Assembly (NCBI RefSeq): GCF_002994745.2
Contig: NC_037090.1
Span: 16,604,001-16,668,000 of the forward strand
Reading direction: 5' to 3'
Length of the DNA stretch: 64,000 nucleotides
DNA from: Rosa chinensis
Taxonomy: Eukaryota; Streptophyta; Magnoliopsida; Rosales; Rosaceae
Below are positions 34,490 to 45,528 of this stretch, piece after piece; within the stretch, counting starts at the first letter, position 1, and the number at the start of each line of letters is the position of its first letter. The notes beneath the pieces were generated by a model. The model saw nothing but the letters and a program-made list of their open reading frames with translations. It did not search any database and was not told the origin of the DNA. Both the position numbers and the translations under genes were made by a program.

Positions 34490-35401
34490 ATATATGAGGA
34501 CCTTATAATAAGGTCCGAGTGAGGACTTTTATTTTTTAATTTTTTGAGAAAAGACCAAAACACTTTTATTAAACGGACTTAGGTGCAAATAGCAATGAAA
34601 TGTTACAAGAAGCCAAACATGGTCTGGAAATAAGCCTGCCCCCTAAGTTGTAACAAAGACTCTAGCTCCTAGAGTTCACATATACAGAACAATAAACATG
34701 TATGCCTAAGCCGACCACGACCATACTAAAAAGACACGCCCCATTAATTATTGTCCAACTAGCATACAAAAATAGAAAACCTAGACCCAATAAGCTAGGC
34801 TCGGCATGTCACTTCCAAGCCTGAAAACAAAGGGTACAGTAAAAGAAAATAAAAGAAATAAAAATAGTTGGACCCAGGCTCCCACAACTAGGCCCAACAA
34901 GCCGCAAAGGGCACAGGAGGAACCCTAGCCACCAAAGACGCCAGCCAGGCTTCAGCATTTAGAAGAATTGTACCAGCACCATCACTGTCGGTGACCGCTC
35001 CACCGTTAGTTACCTCATGATTAGGAGCAATGTCGCCCCCAGGATCAAGAAGCCAAGGAAGAAAGCAGAGACCATCCAATCTGTCTTGGCATAACAGAAT
35101 CCAATTATGTAACAACTTCATAACCGGATCCAAGTGCTTGACGCCGCCCAGAAGTGACGCCGCCGTCACAAATATAGCAGGAATCCCCTTGATGCCTACC
35201 ATAATCTGAATGTTAGGGAGCCAAAGAGACAAGGACAATAAAAGGGATTGGAACAAAGTAAAAGGAGGAGATGGAGATGGAGAACACGAAGGCAGAGTGG
35301 GGCAAAGGATGATCACAAAGATGAAGGGGAGGTAGGAGATTGATCGAAGAGATTGATCTGGAAAAACACAACTTATGCCCTTGTGGCTATCGAAAAACAA
35401 C

Positions 35402-35432
<31 letters not shown>

Positions 35433-35592
35433 CTCTCATACGCAAGAATATTGTGTCATTACTAAGTGAGGACTTTTGAATAAACGGTTGGATGACATGC
35501 ATGTTGAAATTGTAAAATATCAACTAACGTTTAAAATACTCATCCAACCATTTATTCAAAAGTTCTCACTTGTTCTTTAATATAATGTCCTT
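34490..35592. mobile_element. MITE with about 50-bp inverted ends, split by a retroposon
   Basis: The left arm, 34490-34530 (AGGACCTTATAATAAGGTCC, then GAGTGAGGACTTTT), continues after the retroposon at 35478 as GAATAAACGGTTGGATGA. The right arm near 35540-35592 is the inverse: TCATCCAACCATTTATTCAA, then AAGTTCTCACTTG and ATAATGTCCTT. Without the insert the element would be about 170 bp. Exact ends and target duplication are not fixed. Confidence 0.65.
34531..35464 (-). mobile_element. Non-autonomous poly(A) retroposon, 0.93 kb
   Basis: It is flanked by AGTGAGGACTTTT at 34518-34530 and 35465-35477 (13 bp). On the minus strand it ends in an A-rich tail (plus strand ATTTTTTAATTTTTTGAG). A (CT)n run lies near its 5' end (35403-35427 on the plus strand). 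A long minus-strand frame (35523-34888) has no recognised domain and crosses the element boundary, so it is probably not a gene. The features fit LINE-type target-primed insertion without its own enzymes. Confidence 0.8.
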
Positions 35593-36270
35593 ATTAAAAA
35601 CTGACCCATATAACTGATGTATAGGGTTTAGGACAAAGAGATGTTTCTCCATATGTTTCTTTGTCTTACAAATCATAAGAGATTGAAGTACTCAGAGGAA
35701 CCTCCAGGATAGTCTTAGAGCTCAGAAATGAGGAAAACATAGAAGGAGAAACTAGAGAAAGACAGAATATGTGAGTCTTGGTGAGAAGAATTTGCCCATG
35801 GAGAAGGGGATGGTGAAGAATTGCAGTGACACAAACCTAGATCAACAAACCCTCTGTGCCAAAAAAAACACAAGAAGAGGAAGATCGTCTTGAAAAATCT
35901 TTAAGGTCTTTCCATAATCCAATTCTACAAAAACTAAAACAAAACAAACATCCAAAATCAAAGATAAAAAAGGGTTCCAACCACATGGAATTCAAGGTGC
36001 AAAATAGAGGATTTTTAGTCCCACATAAACTACAGAAATTAATCAAAATGAATATGAATGAGAGAGAATCAATAGACAAACCAGACCATAATAAGATTAT
36101 TGATAAGGAGCAAATCTTCATCATCATGACCCAAAAAAACAAGAGGATCTAAACAGAAAATGGAAGGAATACTTTTCAGAGAGAATTACAAAAAATAAAA
36201 TATTGGGAAAAAATAAAAAGATAAAGTATAGTGAGCAGATAAACTGAGAAAGGGGAAGAAATAGGAGACA
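35593..36270. other. Spacer without recognised gene
   Basis: A purine-rich stretch (35850-36150) gives overlapping open frames on both strands by base composition. No conserved motifs are visible. Confidence 0.4.
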
Positions 36271-36286
36271 AGTAACGCCATTTTGC

Positions 36287-37936
36287 AGAATCAAGACGTA
36301 CCCGCCCTCTTCTCTCTAAACTAGGGTTAGGGTTTTTGACTACGTAGCCTCTCTCTCACGTCAATGGCAATTGATGGAATGGCAACCCGCTTGGCCTCCT
36401 CCCTAGCGTTGGCTGATGGCAAGAAACCGGTGGACCTGCGTCCATCCAAATGACTGAGACAACCCGAAGCTTTCATGGTGGGAAAGCTGCTCACGGTGCG
36501 GGAATACTCCCGTCGCTCTTTCCTTGGCATGTTCCGATCTGCATGGCTGATCAATGGCAGACTGAGTGTTGAAGAAGTTGGAGAAGATGACAGGGTTCTA
36601 CTCACTTTCACAGATCCCTCTGATGTGGATAGGGTTTGGAAATGTGGACCGTGGGGCTACAACAGGGCTCTTGTAGCACTAGAGCCGTACGACGGTATCA
36701 GTCCGGCGAGCGAGATACCACTGAAGAAATCATCCTACTGGATGACGCTACAAGGCGTTCAGGTCTGAGCATATTATGCTCCTGATCGGTAGTACTCTGG
36801 GAGATTTCAAGGAGTTTTCGTCCGGCTTTCCGGACCCGAGTCCTGCGCATCAGGGTCGAGATCGACTATGCAAAGCCTCTCTTGTTTCATCGCCGGTTCT
36901 GGGTGGAAGACGAAGTTCAATTCATGGTGCAGTTTCGGTACGATAAGTTGTTTGGCAGATGTGGTACCTGTGGCCTAGTTACCCACGTTGGCCTTCCTTG
37001 TTCAGGGCTGGATCTGGAAAAACATAGTGCTACACCAGTTAGAGTGGTGGCGCAGCCCACGGCCTTGGCAATACTACGGGGACAGGAAAACCCTAATAAC
37101 AATAGGGTGGTGGTAAACAATCAAACCTTGATCTTCAAGGCTCAGATACCAAATAGCATACCGGAAGCTTTACTTCCCCAATCTGTGGTGGCCATGCGTT
37201 GTCAAAGACAGGTGCAAATTAGGGAACTGAGAGAGCCAAGACTCAATGGAGATCCAATTACAGGACAAAGGCGAAACAGGGAAAATGATGAGGTACTCCA
37301 AAAAAATTACGCTTAAGTCTTGCTATTGGGAAGAAAAATTTGGATGCAGTGACTATGGGTTTATTGGAGGGACCTTCCAACAATAGTGATCAACCAAAGA
37401 GAAAAAGTGGACACCCTGTTGGAAGTGTGAATAAGCTGCCTTATGGAACAGCAGGAAATGGAAAAATGAAAGACGGTGAACCTGAAAAGACAAAGAGCAA
37501 AAAGACCAACCTGATGCCGAGGTTGTTAGCTGCTGAGGAGCCTGAAACTAGTACTAGCTCTAACCCTAAGGGGAAAGATAGAGATGGTACTTGCTTAAGG
37601 TACAAAATTTCAAGACATTCTGAACTTCAAGCCTTCTCAAGTGGGAGTAATCTCTATATACTTTCTTAGATGTTTTCTAGCTGATATGTGTACCACAATT
37701 GAGTGCTGGAAGATTAGACTAGATGAATGATTTTGCCTTAGGAAGTGAGATTATTCTTGCTTAGTTTGTTGGCTTGCTGTTTCAGCGAGCGACCATTTAG
37801 ACTTAAATGAGTTTAGGTGTGACTTAGATAGGACATCCGGTTTGTTCCGGCTCTTCTTATGTAAGTTCTGTTAGACTCTGGCCTGTTTGTTCATGGCTTT
37901 GAAATCTAATAAAATCAAATCCTTTCACAAAAAAAA
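36287..37936 (+). mobile_element. Internally deleted LINE (ORF1 plus 3' end), exact 16-bp target duplication
   Basis: AGTAACGCCATTTTGC occurs at 36271-36286 and again at 37937-37952, directly after an oligo(A) tail. The 1.65-kb body opens with a leader containing CTAGGGTTAGGGTTT, then ORF1, then a LINE-type 3' UTR ending CTAATAAAATCAAATCC. ORF2 (endonuclease and reverse transcriptase) is missing entirely. The element therefore looks internally deleted and moved by another LINE's enzymes. Confidence 0.9.
36364..37669 (+). pseudogene. LINE ORF1 (DUF4283 and zinc knuckle), broken
   Basis: It starts at ATG 36364 (MAIDGMATRLASSLALAD). A stop near 36450 interrupts it, and it continues as VGKLLTVREYSRRSFLGMFR, then VLLTFTDPSDVDRVWKCGPW: the DUF4283 domain of plant LINE gag proteins. 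A stop at about 36766 and a shift follow. 36882-37316 carries FWVEDEVQFMVQFRYDKLFG and a CGTCGLVTHVGLPC zinc knuckle. 37340-37669 is the basic, low-complexity tail. ORF1 proteins coat LINE RNA. This copy cannot make one intact. Confidence 0.85.
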
Positions 37937-38060
37937 AGTAACGCCATTTTGCCGTTTTCTTTTTAAGTGTCTTAATTATGTTAATTATTAGAGAGAATTT
38001 GCCAGCCAAAATAGGTTTTTTTTTTTTTTACCTAAATACCCTTTATATATTAAAATATTA

Positions 38061-38936
38061 GAGAAATTTTACAAACAATATCCCTAATAAAGTTCATTCA
38101 TCACTGTGGTACATCATATTAAAAAACTATCTATTGGTACCTCGATATTTAAACCTAACATAGTTTTCATACCTTCCATCTATAGCAGCGTCAAGTCTAT
38201 TGTCACGTAAGCTATTTCATGAGCAATTTCGTCTTTTCATTTTCCCAGTTTTTTTTTTCCCTTTTCTTCCCCTCCTAATCCAAAATAGTTGAGATTGGTT
38301 ATTGGTTCAAGCTAGTACCCATTGAAAGAGTTTGACGTGAAAATGATATACCTTTTGGACTTGTCTAACTTGCAATCCATGGAACCCATTTTGAGGTCCA
38401 TCCCAAAATGGCATTCACATTTAGCTGAAGAGAGTGGGCAGCAAAATGGCCTTCGCCGTTGAAGAAGCAGTAGCTGGTTAGAGTAGACGGGCCAGAGCAA
38501 TTTTGGTTCTAGGGTTGCATCAGACGGGGAAATGGGAATTGGGTGGGAGGGTATTTGGGTTTTGGGGTTGGATTGGGAATTTATGTTTGGATTGAATTGA
38601 TGAAGATAGAGAATTTGGACATTTTGAAGTTAAATTTGATGAAATTGTGGAAAAGAGAATTGAGGTATTGGTGGCTGCGTTGATGAGGGTTTAGTGGTGG
38701 ATGATGGCTGTGGTGGGAGGTTGAGACAATAGTTGTTTAATGGAAGAAAAAAAATGGAGTCAAGACATTGAGAGACGAAAATACGCCAAAGAAAATAAAG
38801 GAATGATGTCATCATAGACGACATGTACTACGTTGTTTGAATTTTGATGTTGGGGTACCAATATAATACTTTTTAAAATTGAAGTACTAAAGTGGTGAAT
38901 GACTTTTAATTGGGGTACTGTTTGTAAAATTTTCTC
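38061..38936. mobile_element. Non-autonomous Mutator-like element (876 bp, long inverted repeats)
   Basis: The left end begins GAGAAATTTTACAAACAATA. The right end, inverted, begins GAGAAAATTTTACAAACAGT. The similarity runs for at least 100 bp, with AGTCATTCA and GGTACC-type blocks. The flanks are AAAATATTA (38052-38060) and AAGATATTA (38937-38945), a 9-bp duplication with one or two differences. There is no coding content. 9-bp duplications and long inverted repeats are hallmarks of Mutator-like elements. Confidence 0.8.
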
Positions 38937-39060
38937 AAGATATTATAAAAACTCAAATTAACTAGAAAAAGTAAACAAGTAAAACCACAAATAACAGAAA
39001 ACAAAAAAAATAAAGAAAAAAATGCATAACCGCCCAGCTTCTTTAGATAACTACCCACTC

Positions 39061-40092
39061 CATTACCAATTAACCAGAGAATACTCTCTCTCTAGAAACC
39101 CTAGAGAATACTCTCTCGCTCTAGACGCCGTTGTTGCACTAGTGCCTGTCCAGCTAAGCCCCGGCAATGGCGACGACCTCTGGCCTAGCCAACGCAATGT
39201 GGGTGCGGTCGGTCGGGTAATTCGTCTTTGATGCCGTGTTGCAGGCTCGAAAGAGGAGATCAGGGGATGTACCTACTCCTCTCTCTCGGTTGAAAGGAGT
39301 AGTTGAGTCGTGGCTGCGGACTGGGATCAGAGTGGACTCGGGGCTCTGTCGGGGCATAGCGATGTCTAGTGACTAGTTGATGGCGGTGATCGGATTGCTA
39401 ATTTAGATTTTGACGTAGAGCTCAGGGTGCCGTCTAGTATGGGATAGGGATGGCGATCAGTGGCGTTCCTCACCGAGGGTCAGACGGCAACGACGTCTTT
39501 TTTGTCCAACAACAGTGGTGGATACGGGGATGGAGGCGCAGTGAGGCTGGCCTAGTCCAGGAGGGCTGGGTACGGCCCACCTTCTGATCTGACATTCTAG
39601 AGTTGGGCACTGGCTGTGGGTCCATTATGGGCTGAACTTTAGGTTGGGGCTCTTTTTTGGGCCCTACCTTATTCTTTAGTTCACTTTACGTTTTTGTTTC
39701 CAATAATTCCCTAGTTTCTGGGACAGTCTAGTCACCTTTATGCATCTAGTTTTAGCATTTGGTCTTGGTGTTTGTCGACTTAATTCTCAGTGTTTCTAGT
39801 TGCACACCAATTGAGGTCTCTAGGCAACTAGATTTACTGTTTATAAGTTAGGTTAGGAGGACCAGATCCTTCTATTTTTTTAGTTTCTTCTAGCGCCTCC
39901 GGCGTAATACCAAAGGGGGATCCTGCTATGTCTATGTATTTAATTGTACAATGGGTATGTCTATTTTCTATATACCAGTGTGGATATTACCACTATCTTC
40001 TTGTCTGTCTAGATGGCAACGGAAGGGTATGTAACGGCCTATTTTAGCTTATGATGAATATATTTGTTCGCCCTCAGGCTCGATTAAAAAAA
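39061..40092 (+). mobile_element. Non-autonomous poly(A) retroposon, 1.03 kb
   Basis: AACTACCCACTC lies at 39049-39060 and at 40093-40104, after an A-run. The 5' region is GC-rich with GAGAATACTCTCTC repeated, and the 3' end reads GCCCTCAGGCTCGATTAAAA. No long frame with known domains is present. The pattern fits LINE-mobilised, non-coding retroposition. Confidence 0.78.
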
Positions 40093-40104
40093 AACTACCC
40101 ACTC

Positions 40105-40779
40105 TCACACTGAGTAGAAATTTATTGTGTATAGAAATAAATCAAACTTTCCACATATTTTTTTAGAACCTAATTTGTTTACAGAAATTTAGCCAATTTG
40201 TTTAGGCTATCGGCTAACAGTTTCTAGATTCTAGTTCCTTGTTTTAACTTCCATTATATATCTCTGAAAAGACGGGGATGTCATTGTTTTAGGTTCCCTG
40301 GATAGGGTGTTTAAATCAAAACAAAAACTACTCCAAGAAATTTCTCAGCCTATATATAGTTTTCTTGTTAGCAAACAGACAAATGAATGTCAAAACTTGA
40401 ACAGATCTAGGAATTGATTACTTACGTGCCTGACTGGCCGGTGGTTTTACTACTGTAAGTAATTGGTTTATTGATCTCATTCAGGTAACCAAACTTCTAA
40501 AGCTTAATTTCCTAGAAAAAAGTATACTTAGCATCAATAAACCGATGAAATATTGGCATGCCAAGAAAAGTGAATTACAGTTACAAGTCATAGACATTGT
40601 TAGAGCATTTAATATATAGCCATTCTATAGGTTGACAACATTGTTCAATAAGATTGTCGGATTAGAGTACCAGTTACATTTACCGTAAATGGTACCCTGA
40701 CGAAGCTCTGCAAATTTCCTTGGGGGTTATTAGAACAAGAGCAAAAGAGAGAGCTGATCAGCTTGCCATTGTTGAAAAA
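40105..40779. other. Upstream region of alphaCA-2
   Basis: AT-rich promoter-like DNA without genes. A TAATATATAGC stretch near 40609-40620 is too far from the ATG to call as the TATA box with confidence. Confidence 0.35.
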
Positions 40780-41832
40780 ATGTTTGTATCAAAGGAATCC
40801 CTTCTTGGCTTCATTGTTTTTACCTTTTTCCTTCTTTGCTGGAACCCGACACCCATCAGAGCAAACGACGATGGTAATGTCAAATACCATATACTTGCAT
40901 TCTACGTTCTTCTTATTAATTATTCTTTTCGTGGCTATCATTATCATCATAACGATTTTGGGTTCTACGTGGTGCCATTCCAGGGGAAGTAGACTTTGAT
41001 TATCGGGAAGACCACCCGAGAGGACCACAACACTGGGGATACCTTAAGAAAGAATGGAGCTTATGCAAGGATGGAAAAAGGCAATCACCAATAGAGATAT
41101 GGGAAAAGAATGCCACCAAAGACATCACAGATTCAAAGGATCTTATAGTGAGTTATAAGCCTGCAAATGCAACTATCAAAAATGAAGAACATGCTATATC
41201 GGTAAGAAACACAAGATTCTATGTAGTTTGTTCATGTTTAGAAGGGAAGTCTTGCTTTGTAATTGTACAGCACCCATTGTAAATATCTAATCAACGCGAC
41301 CTATATATTTGAACGAACCAATACTTCCTTCTTCTTCTTTTTTTTTCGGGGAATATATAAATGTTAGAAAATGCTGTTTTTCGTTCCAACAAATGTGAAG
41401 AGAGGCTTTATAACTTTTTCCTCATTAAATCAACCTCGTGTGTCAAATTCATTTCTATGTAGGAGCTGCGAATGAAATTTCCTTTCTTGATTGTATTAAA
41501 ATGAGTTGGTGCAGGTTTTATGGGAGGGTGATGCTGGCTCAATTGAAATCAATGGCACAACCTACCTCCTCAAACAATGTCATTGGCACCACCCCTCTGA
41601 GCATGTCGTTAATGGCAGAAGGTCTCTCTCTCTCTCTCTCTCTCTCTCACAAATCCAAGGTGTTTCTTGAATTATATATTTATTATGTCTAAACTAGATT
41701 TATCTTTATTAGGTTTGATCTGGAATTGCACATGGTTCACAAAACTCAGGACATGAGCAAAATAGCTGTAATCGGATTCCTCTACAACTTTGGTGAACCT
41801 AATTCTTTTCTCACAAAGGTAAAATCCTATGA

Positions 41833-41875
<43 letters not shown>

Positions 41876-42172
41876 ACTATTATTAAAAGGAGAGGTTTTG
41901 TTAATCAAAATAAAAAAATTGATAGATTTAACCTTGACAGATTAAAAAACTTTGAAAATAAATTAAATCACAAAGATAAATATGACAATCACAAAATGAA
42001 TTTTCATTACAAAAATTAAAAAGAAATTATCCTACAAGGCTACAACGCTCACTTTTCTCTCCCCCACTATTTTCCATCTGCAATAATTGTTTTATTTCAT
42101 TTATTTTTTTAATATTCTTAAAAATAAAAAAAGTATTACACATGCAGGAGCATGTATCATGTATGAAGAAGG

Positions 42173-42228
<56 letters not shown>

Positions 42229-42990
42229 GCCCTTCTAGTGAGAGATTCATTTTTTGGTATTTTCTAGAGATAGGGCATTAGACCAATTTTTCTATCATAT
42301 TTTGGCATCTCAACCGTTCAGTTTTTAGATCCTAATGTGTAGATCAATTCTGCAAATTTTCAACCAAATTTATTATTGTTAAGGCATTCAAAATGGTGAT
42401 TTCAGATTATAAGTATGAACAGTTCAAGTTTGACAGATTTGGTTGGTCCATTGATTTAATCTAGCTTGATACCTTAACGATCACCGATTTGGTTGAAAAT
42501 TTGTAAAAGTGATCTACACATTAGGACCTAAAAACTGAAAAATTGAGATGCCGAAATGTGATCGAAAAGTTGGTCTAATGCCCTATCTCTAGAAAATACA
42601 TAAAAAATAAAAAAAAGATCCCTTAGTGGAAGGGTGCCTCATCATTTAGTCCTTCGGCCCTAAGCCCGCCCGGCCCGTAGGGCCGAAGCCCTACCTGGCC
42701 CTTGCATTAGGGCGGGCCGGCCCTACCATTTCTCAAATAGGGTAGGGTAAGGGTCATGCAAATGAAGCCCAGCCCGTTTGAACCTGTTAGGGCCAAGCCC
42801 GGCCCGGCCCTTTTCTTTAGTCTATGACATACATCTTTTTTGTAATTGATTTCCTAAGCTTTATTTTCTTTAATTTTTGTTTCCTTTGTTAAACAACAAT
42901 TAATTTTGGGAGATTTAGAGAGATAGTTAATTGAAATTTGAATATAACCATCTTAACTAATATTTATTAATGTTATAACTTATAAGTTAA

Positions 42991-43036
<46 letters not shown>

Positions 43037-43984
43037 CAACAAAAAACAATGAGAATTGTATTACCTATATAACCATTGAGCCACATTTTGAAATAAAAAT
43101 AATATATTTCTTTTTGTTAAACAAATTAAGGCCTTTTTAGGCCCATTTCGGCCCTATTCGGAAGGCCGGCCTGACCCGGTCCTAGTGGCTCGAGCATTTC
43201 GGGTGGGTAAGGGTTAACATATTTAAGCCCCGACCCGACCCTACTCGGCCCTAAATTTTGTTGATTTTGACTAGGTCCGGCCTGACCCTAAGCCCCAAAA
43301 TTTAGGATATGACCGGCCCATGATGACCTCACTCTGGGTGTGTGACTGTGTGTATAAACCTACAATAAAAAAGACAGGAGGATAATGGTGTTGTTATATT
43401 CAAATTAATTTCAGGTGACAGGACACATCACTTCTTTGACTGATGTACAAAAGGGGATACCCTTGGGAGTGCTTGATCCAAGGAAGGTGAAAAAGGGTCA
43501 ACTCCATTACAAGATTGCGAAGCCAGAAAAGGCTGGCTCTAAATTTTACAGATACATGGGCTCTCTCACAACCCCTCCTTGTGCTGAAGAGGTTATTTGG
43601 CACATAAACAAAAAGGTACAACCTCTCTTCATCAGACCTAAACATTTTTCTTTAACGCTCGGTAATTAATGCATATTGTTCGTAGCATAAAATGAGAAGC
43701 AAAGCTAATTACAAACTTCCCTCAGGTACAAACTGCTTCGATAGAACAAGTGAAGCTACTTCAAGATGCAGTTTTTGATGTAAGTTATTGCCTATCTTTG
43801 CTTAGTGATTTCCTTGATAAAACTAACTATACAACCACTGTATACATATCAAATTATCAATATATAAGTTCGAACGCATGTAAACTTCTTCTGATAAACT
43901 TGGGTGCAGTTTGCGGCGAACAACGCAAGACCATTACAACCTCTCAACGGCCGAGGAATCAAGCTCTATGGGGACTATCATTGA
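40780..43984 (+). CDS. Alpha carbonic anhydrase, secreted (alphaCA-2), seven exons
   Basis: Exons: 40780-40873, 40984-41201, 41515-41621, 41713-41818, 43415-43615, 43726-43779 and 43910-43984. Every junction is GT-AG and keeps frame, giving 284 aa. Exon number, phases and most exon lengths match alphaCA-1 at 11063-13475, so the two are paralogues. The signal peptide core is [13 protein letters not shown]. The zinc ligands are in [10 protein letters not shown] and LELHMVH, and the catalytic Thr in [14 protein letters not shown] and QSPIEI are the N-terminal signatures. Exon 5 carries about 12 extra residues ([14 protein letters not shown] region) between LGVLDPRK and FYRYMGS, absent from alphaCA-1. 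The C-terminus is [12 protein letters not shown]. The reaction is reversible CO2 hydration, expected in the secretory pathway or apoplast. Intron 4 is 1.6 kb because of insertions. No damage is seen, so it is probably functional. Confidence 0.95.
41840..41872. repeat. (TA)n microsatellite
   Basis: About 16 TA units at the start of intron 4 of alphaCA-2. Confidence 0.95.
42173..42226. repeat. (TA)n microsatellite
   Basis: About 26 TA units in intron 4 of alphaCA-2, abutting the foldback element. Confidence 0.95.
42227..42638. mobile_element. Foldback MITE in intron 4 of alphaCA-2
   Basis: The left arm, GGGCCCTTCTAGTGAGAGAT then TTTTCTAGAGATAGGGCATT, is mirrored at the right: AATGCCCTATCTCTAGAAAA then GATCCCTTAGTGGAAGGGTG. 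The arms extend inward, pairing ACACATTAGGACCTAAAAAC with its partner GTTTTTAGATCCTAATGTGT-like stretch, so roughly 150-180 bp can pair on each side. It abuts a (TA)n run, so a TA target is possible. There is no coding content. Confidence 0.8.
42645..43335. mobile_element. GGCCC-rich non-autonomous hAT-like element in intron 4 of alphaCA-2
   Basis: Both ends are strikingly GC-rich in an AT-rich intron. GGCCCTAAGCCCGCCCGGCC begins near 42656, and CCGGCCTGACCCTAAGCCCC ends near 43310, with many GGCCC/GGGCC motifs between. Repeated GGGCC-type ends of this sort are common in plant hAT derivatives. I could not pin down the 8-bp duplication. The centre is AT-rich and contains a (TA)n run (42998-43033). 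Confidence 0.55.
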
Positions 43985-44102
43985 CCTAGGGACGAGCTCA
44001 ATGATTAGATAAAATTCTCATTAGTTTCATTATGTACGTGTACCAACCACAATAAGTACTTACCCATTTAAATTAACTCATTTCATTCGAGCCAGGAAAC
44101 TC
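43985..44102. other. 3' region of alphaCA-2
   Basis: Short untranslated and flanking stretch with no other feature. Confidence 0.4.
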
Positions 44103-44105
44103 TTA

Positions 44106-44307
44106 GGCTCTGTTTGGTTTGTGGAAAGGAAATGAATCATTTTCCTTTTCATTGGGAAAGTGGATCCTAAATGGGTTGGGGGAAATCATTTTCCACCTCT
44201 TTTTCCTTTCCACTGGAAAGCATTTTCCCTTCCATTGTCACTCCCAAACACAAGAAAGGAATGACATTCATTTCCCAATGCCCAAAATCTGTGAAACAAA
44301 CAAAGTC
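44106..44307. mobile_element. PIF/Harbinger-like MITE, 202 bp
   Basis: The ends are GGCTCTGTTTGGTTTG and, inverted, GACTTTGTTTGTTTCAC. TTA flanks both (44103-44105 and 44308-44310), the usual Harbinger/Tourist target. The internal sequence has GGAAA/TTTCC-rich repeats (CATTTTCC, GGAAAG) that can fold. It sits about 120 bp past the alphaCA-2 stop, close to the transcript end. Confidence 0.78.
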
Positions 44308-44310
44308 TTA

Positions 44311-45512
44311 ATGTACGTACTTCAAAGACTGTTGTTTAAGTTTAGTTTATATCAGAAGGTCTATATGTCTTCAATTTTTACTCCGTAGAATATAGGATCT
44401 TTTTCAATCAATCCACTACCAACTGCAAACCAAGTATGAACTTAATTGAATTTATAATTCAATACACGTACGGGATATAAGTACAAGGCTTAACCGCTAG
44501 TATATATGGAACTGGATCACAATACAAATGCCATTGCGTGCAACCTTCATAGGACCTACATACTTATAACCAAACAGAAAGAACTAGAAAATGTATTTGC
44601 TCCTTATTTAGAATCAAAATTTAAAAGCTCAGAACGGTTGAATTGAAACAGACGGTGCAAAATATTGGATACCCACTCTGAAACTAGCATCAAGGGCACG
44701 TTAACACAAGACACTACACAAGTCTACAAGTTATAGCAATGTGGGAAATCAAGTGACCAAATGACAGGGACTAAATGCAACCGACCATTTATTAGGGCCG
44801 AAAACATATATCAATAGTATCTATCTACTTCCATCAATTATGTATATACATTGGCACTTGATAAACCGCTGTCACCTGCCAAAGTACAATACACGTATTT
44901 TCATGACAAAGGAGAACTGTCTAGAATAGTATATGTATACAACTTACGAAACACTATGCATACCACTTGCAAGGCTCCATTGTAGTTTCCTGCTACTCCA
45001 GTTGATACTTGATAGCACATCCAGAGACCAGAGTCATAGCTCTCGATACAATCCCCGAAAAAACAGTTGACCATTGATTAAAAATGGTAAACACAGAAGA
45101 GAAACAAGTTACTGTTAGGAACTTAGGAGAGTTCTCTATTTCTTTTTTCTTTCTTTTTTTGGTAATGGAGAGTTCTCTATTTCTGAGGCATTAAATTGTA
45201 TGTACATATTCAAAAACGTTTCCCTATACAATGTTACATTGTCATACTATCAACAACAGATTTGAGGAACCCTTTGGGTTCATGCATCTGCGGTGCAGTG
45301 GATTAGTCTGGCTCTCGCCGCAATGACGGTGCAGGTGCTGGGATACCACTACATGGGTGTGTGAGTTACTAACCTAATTTCCCAATTAAAAAAAAATAAT
45401 TGAAAAATTAAAAGAAATAAAAATAAAAAATTCACAATATCATGTAATTTAAATTTATTTCCTTTCTTGACCTAAATGGGTAAACTGAACAGAACAAATA
45501 GTCAATGGACTG
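44311..45512. other. Spacer without recognised gene
   Basis: AT-rich DNA. No open frame carries recognisable content and no transposon ends are visible. Confidence 0.45.
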
Positions 45513-45528
45513 CATTTAACAAAGAAAC

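Noticed and set aside
34888..35523. 211-residue minus-strand open frame as a protein gene
   Set aside because: It crosses the boundary of the retroposon at 34531-35464, includes the (CT)n run as poly-Ser/Leu, and has no recognisable domain.
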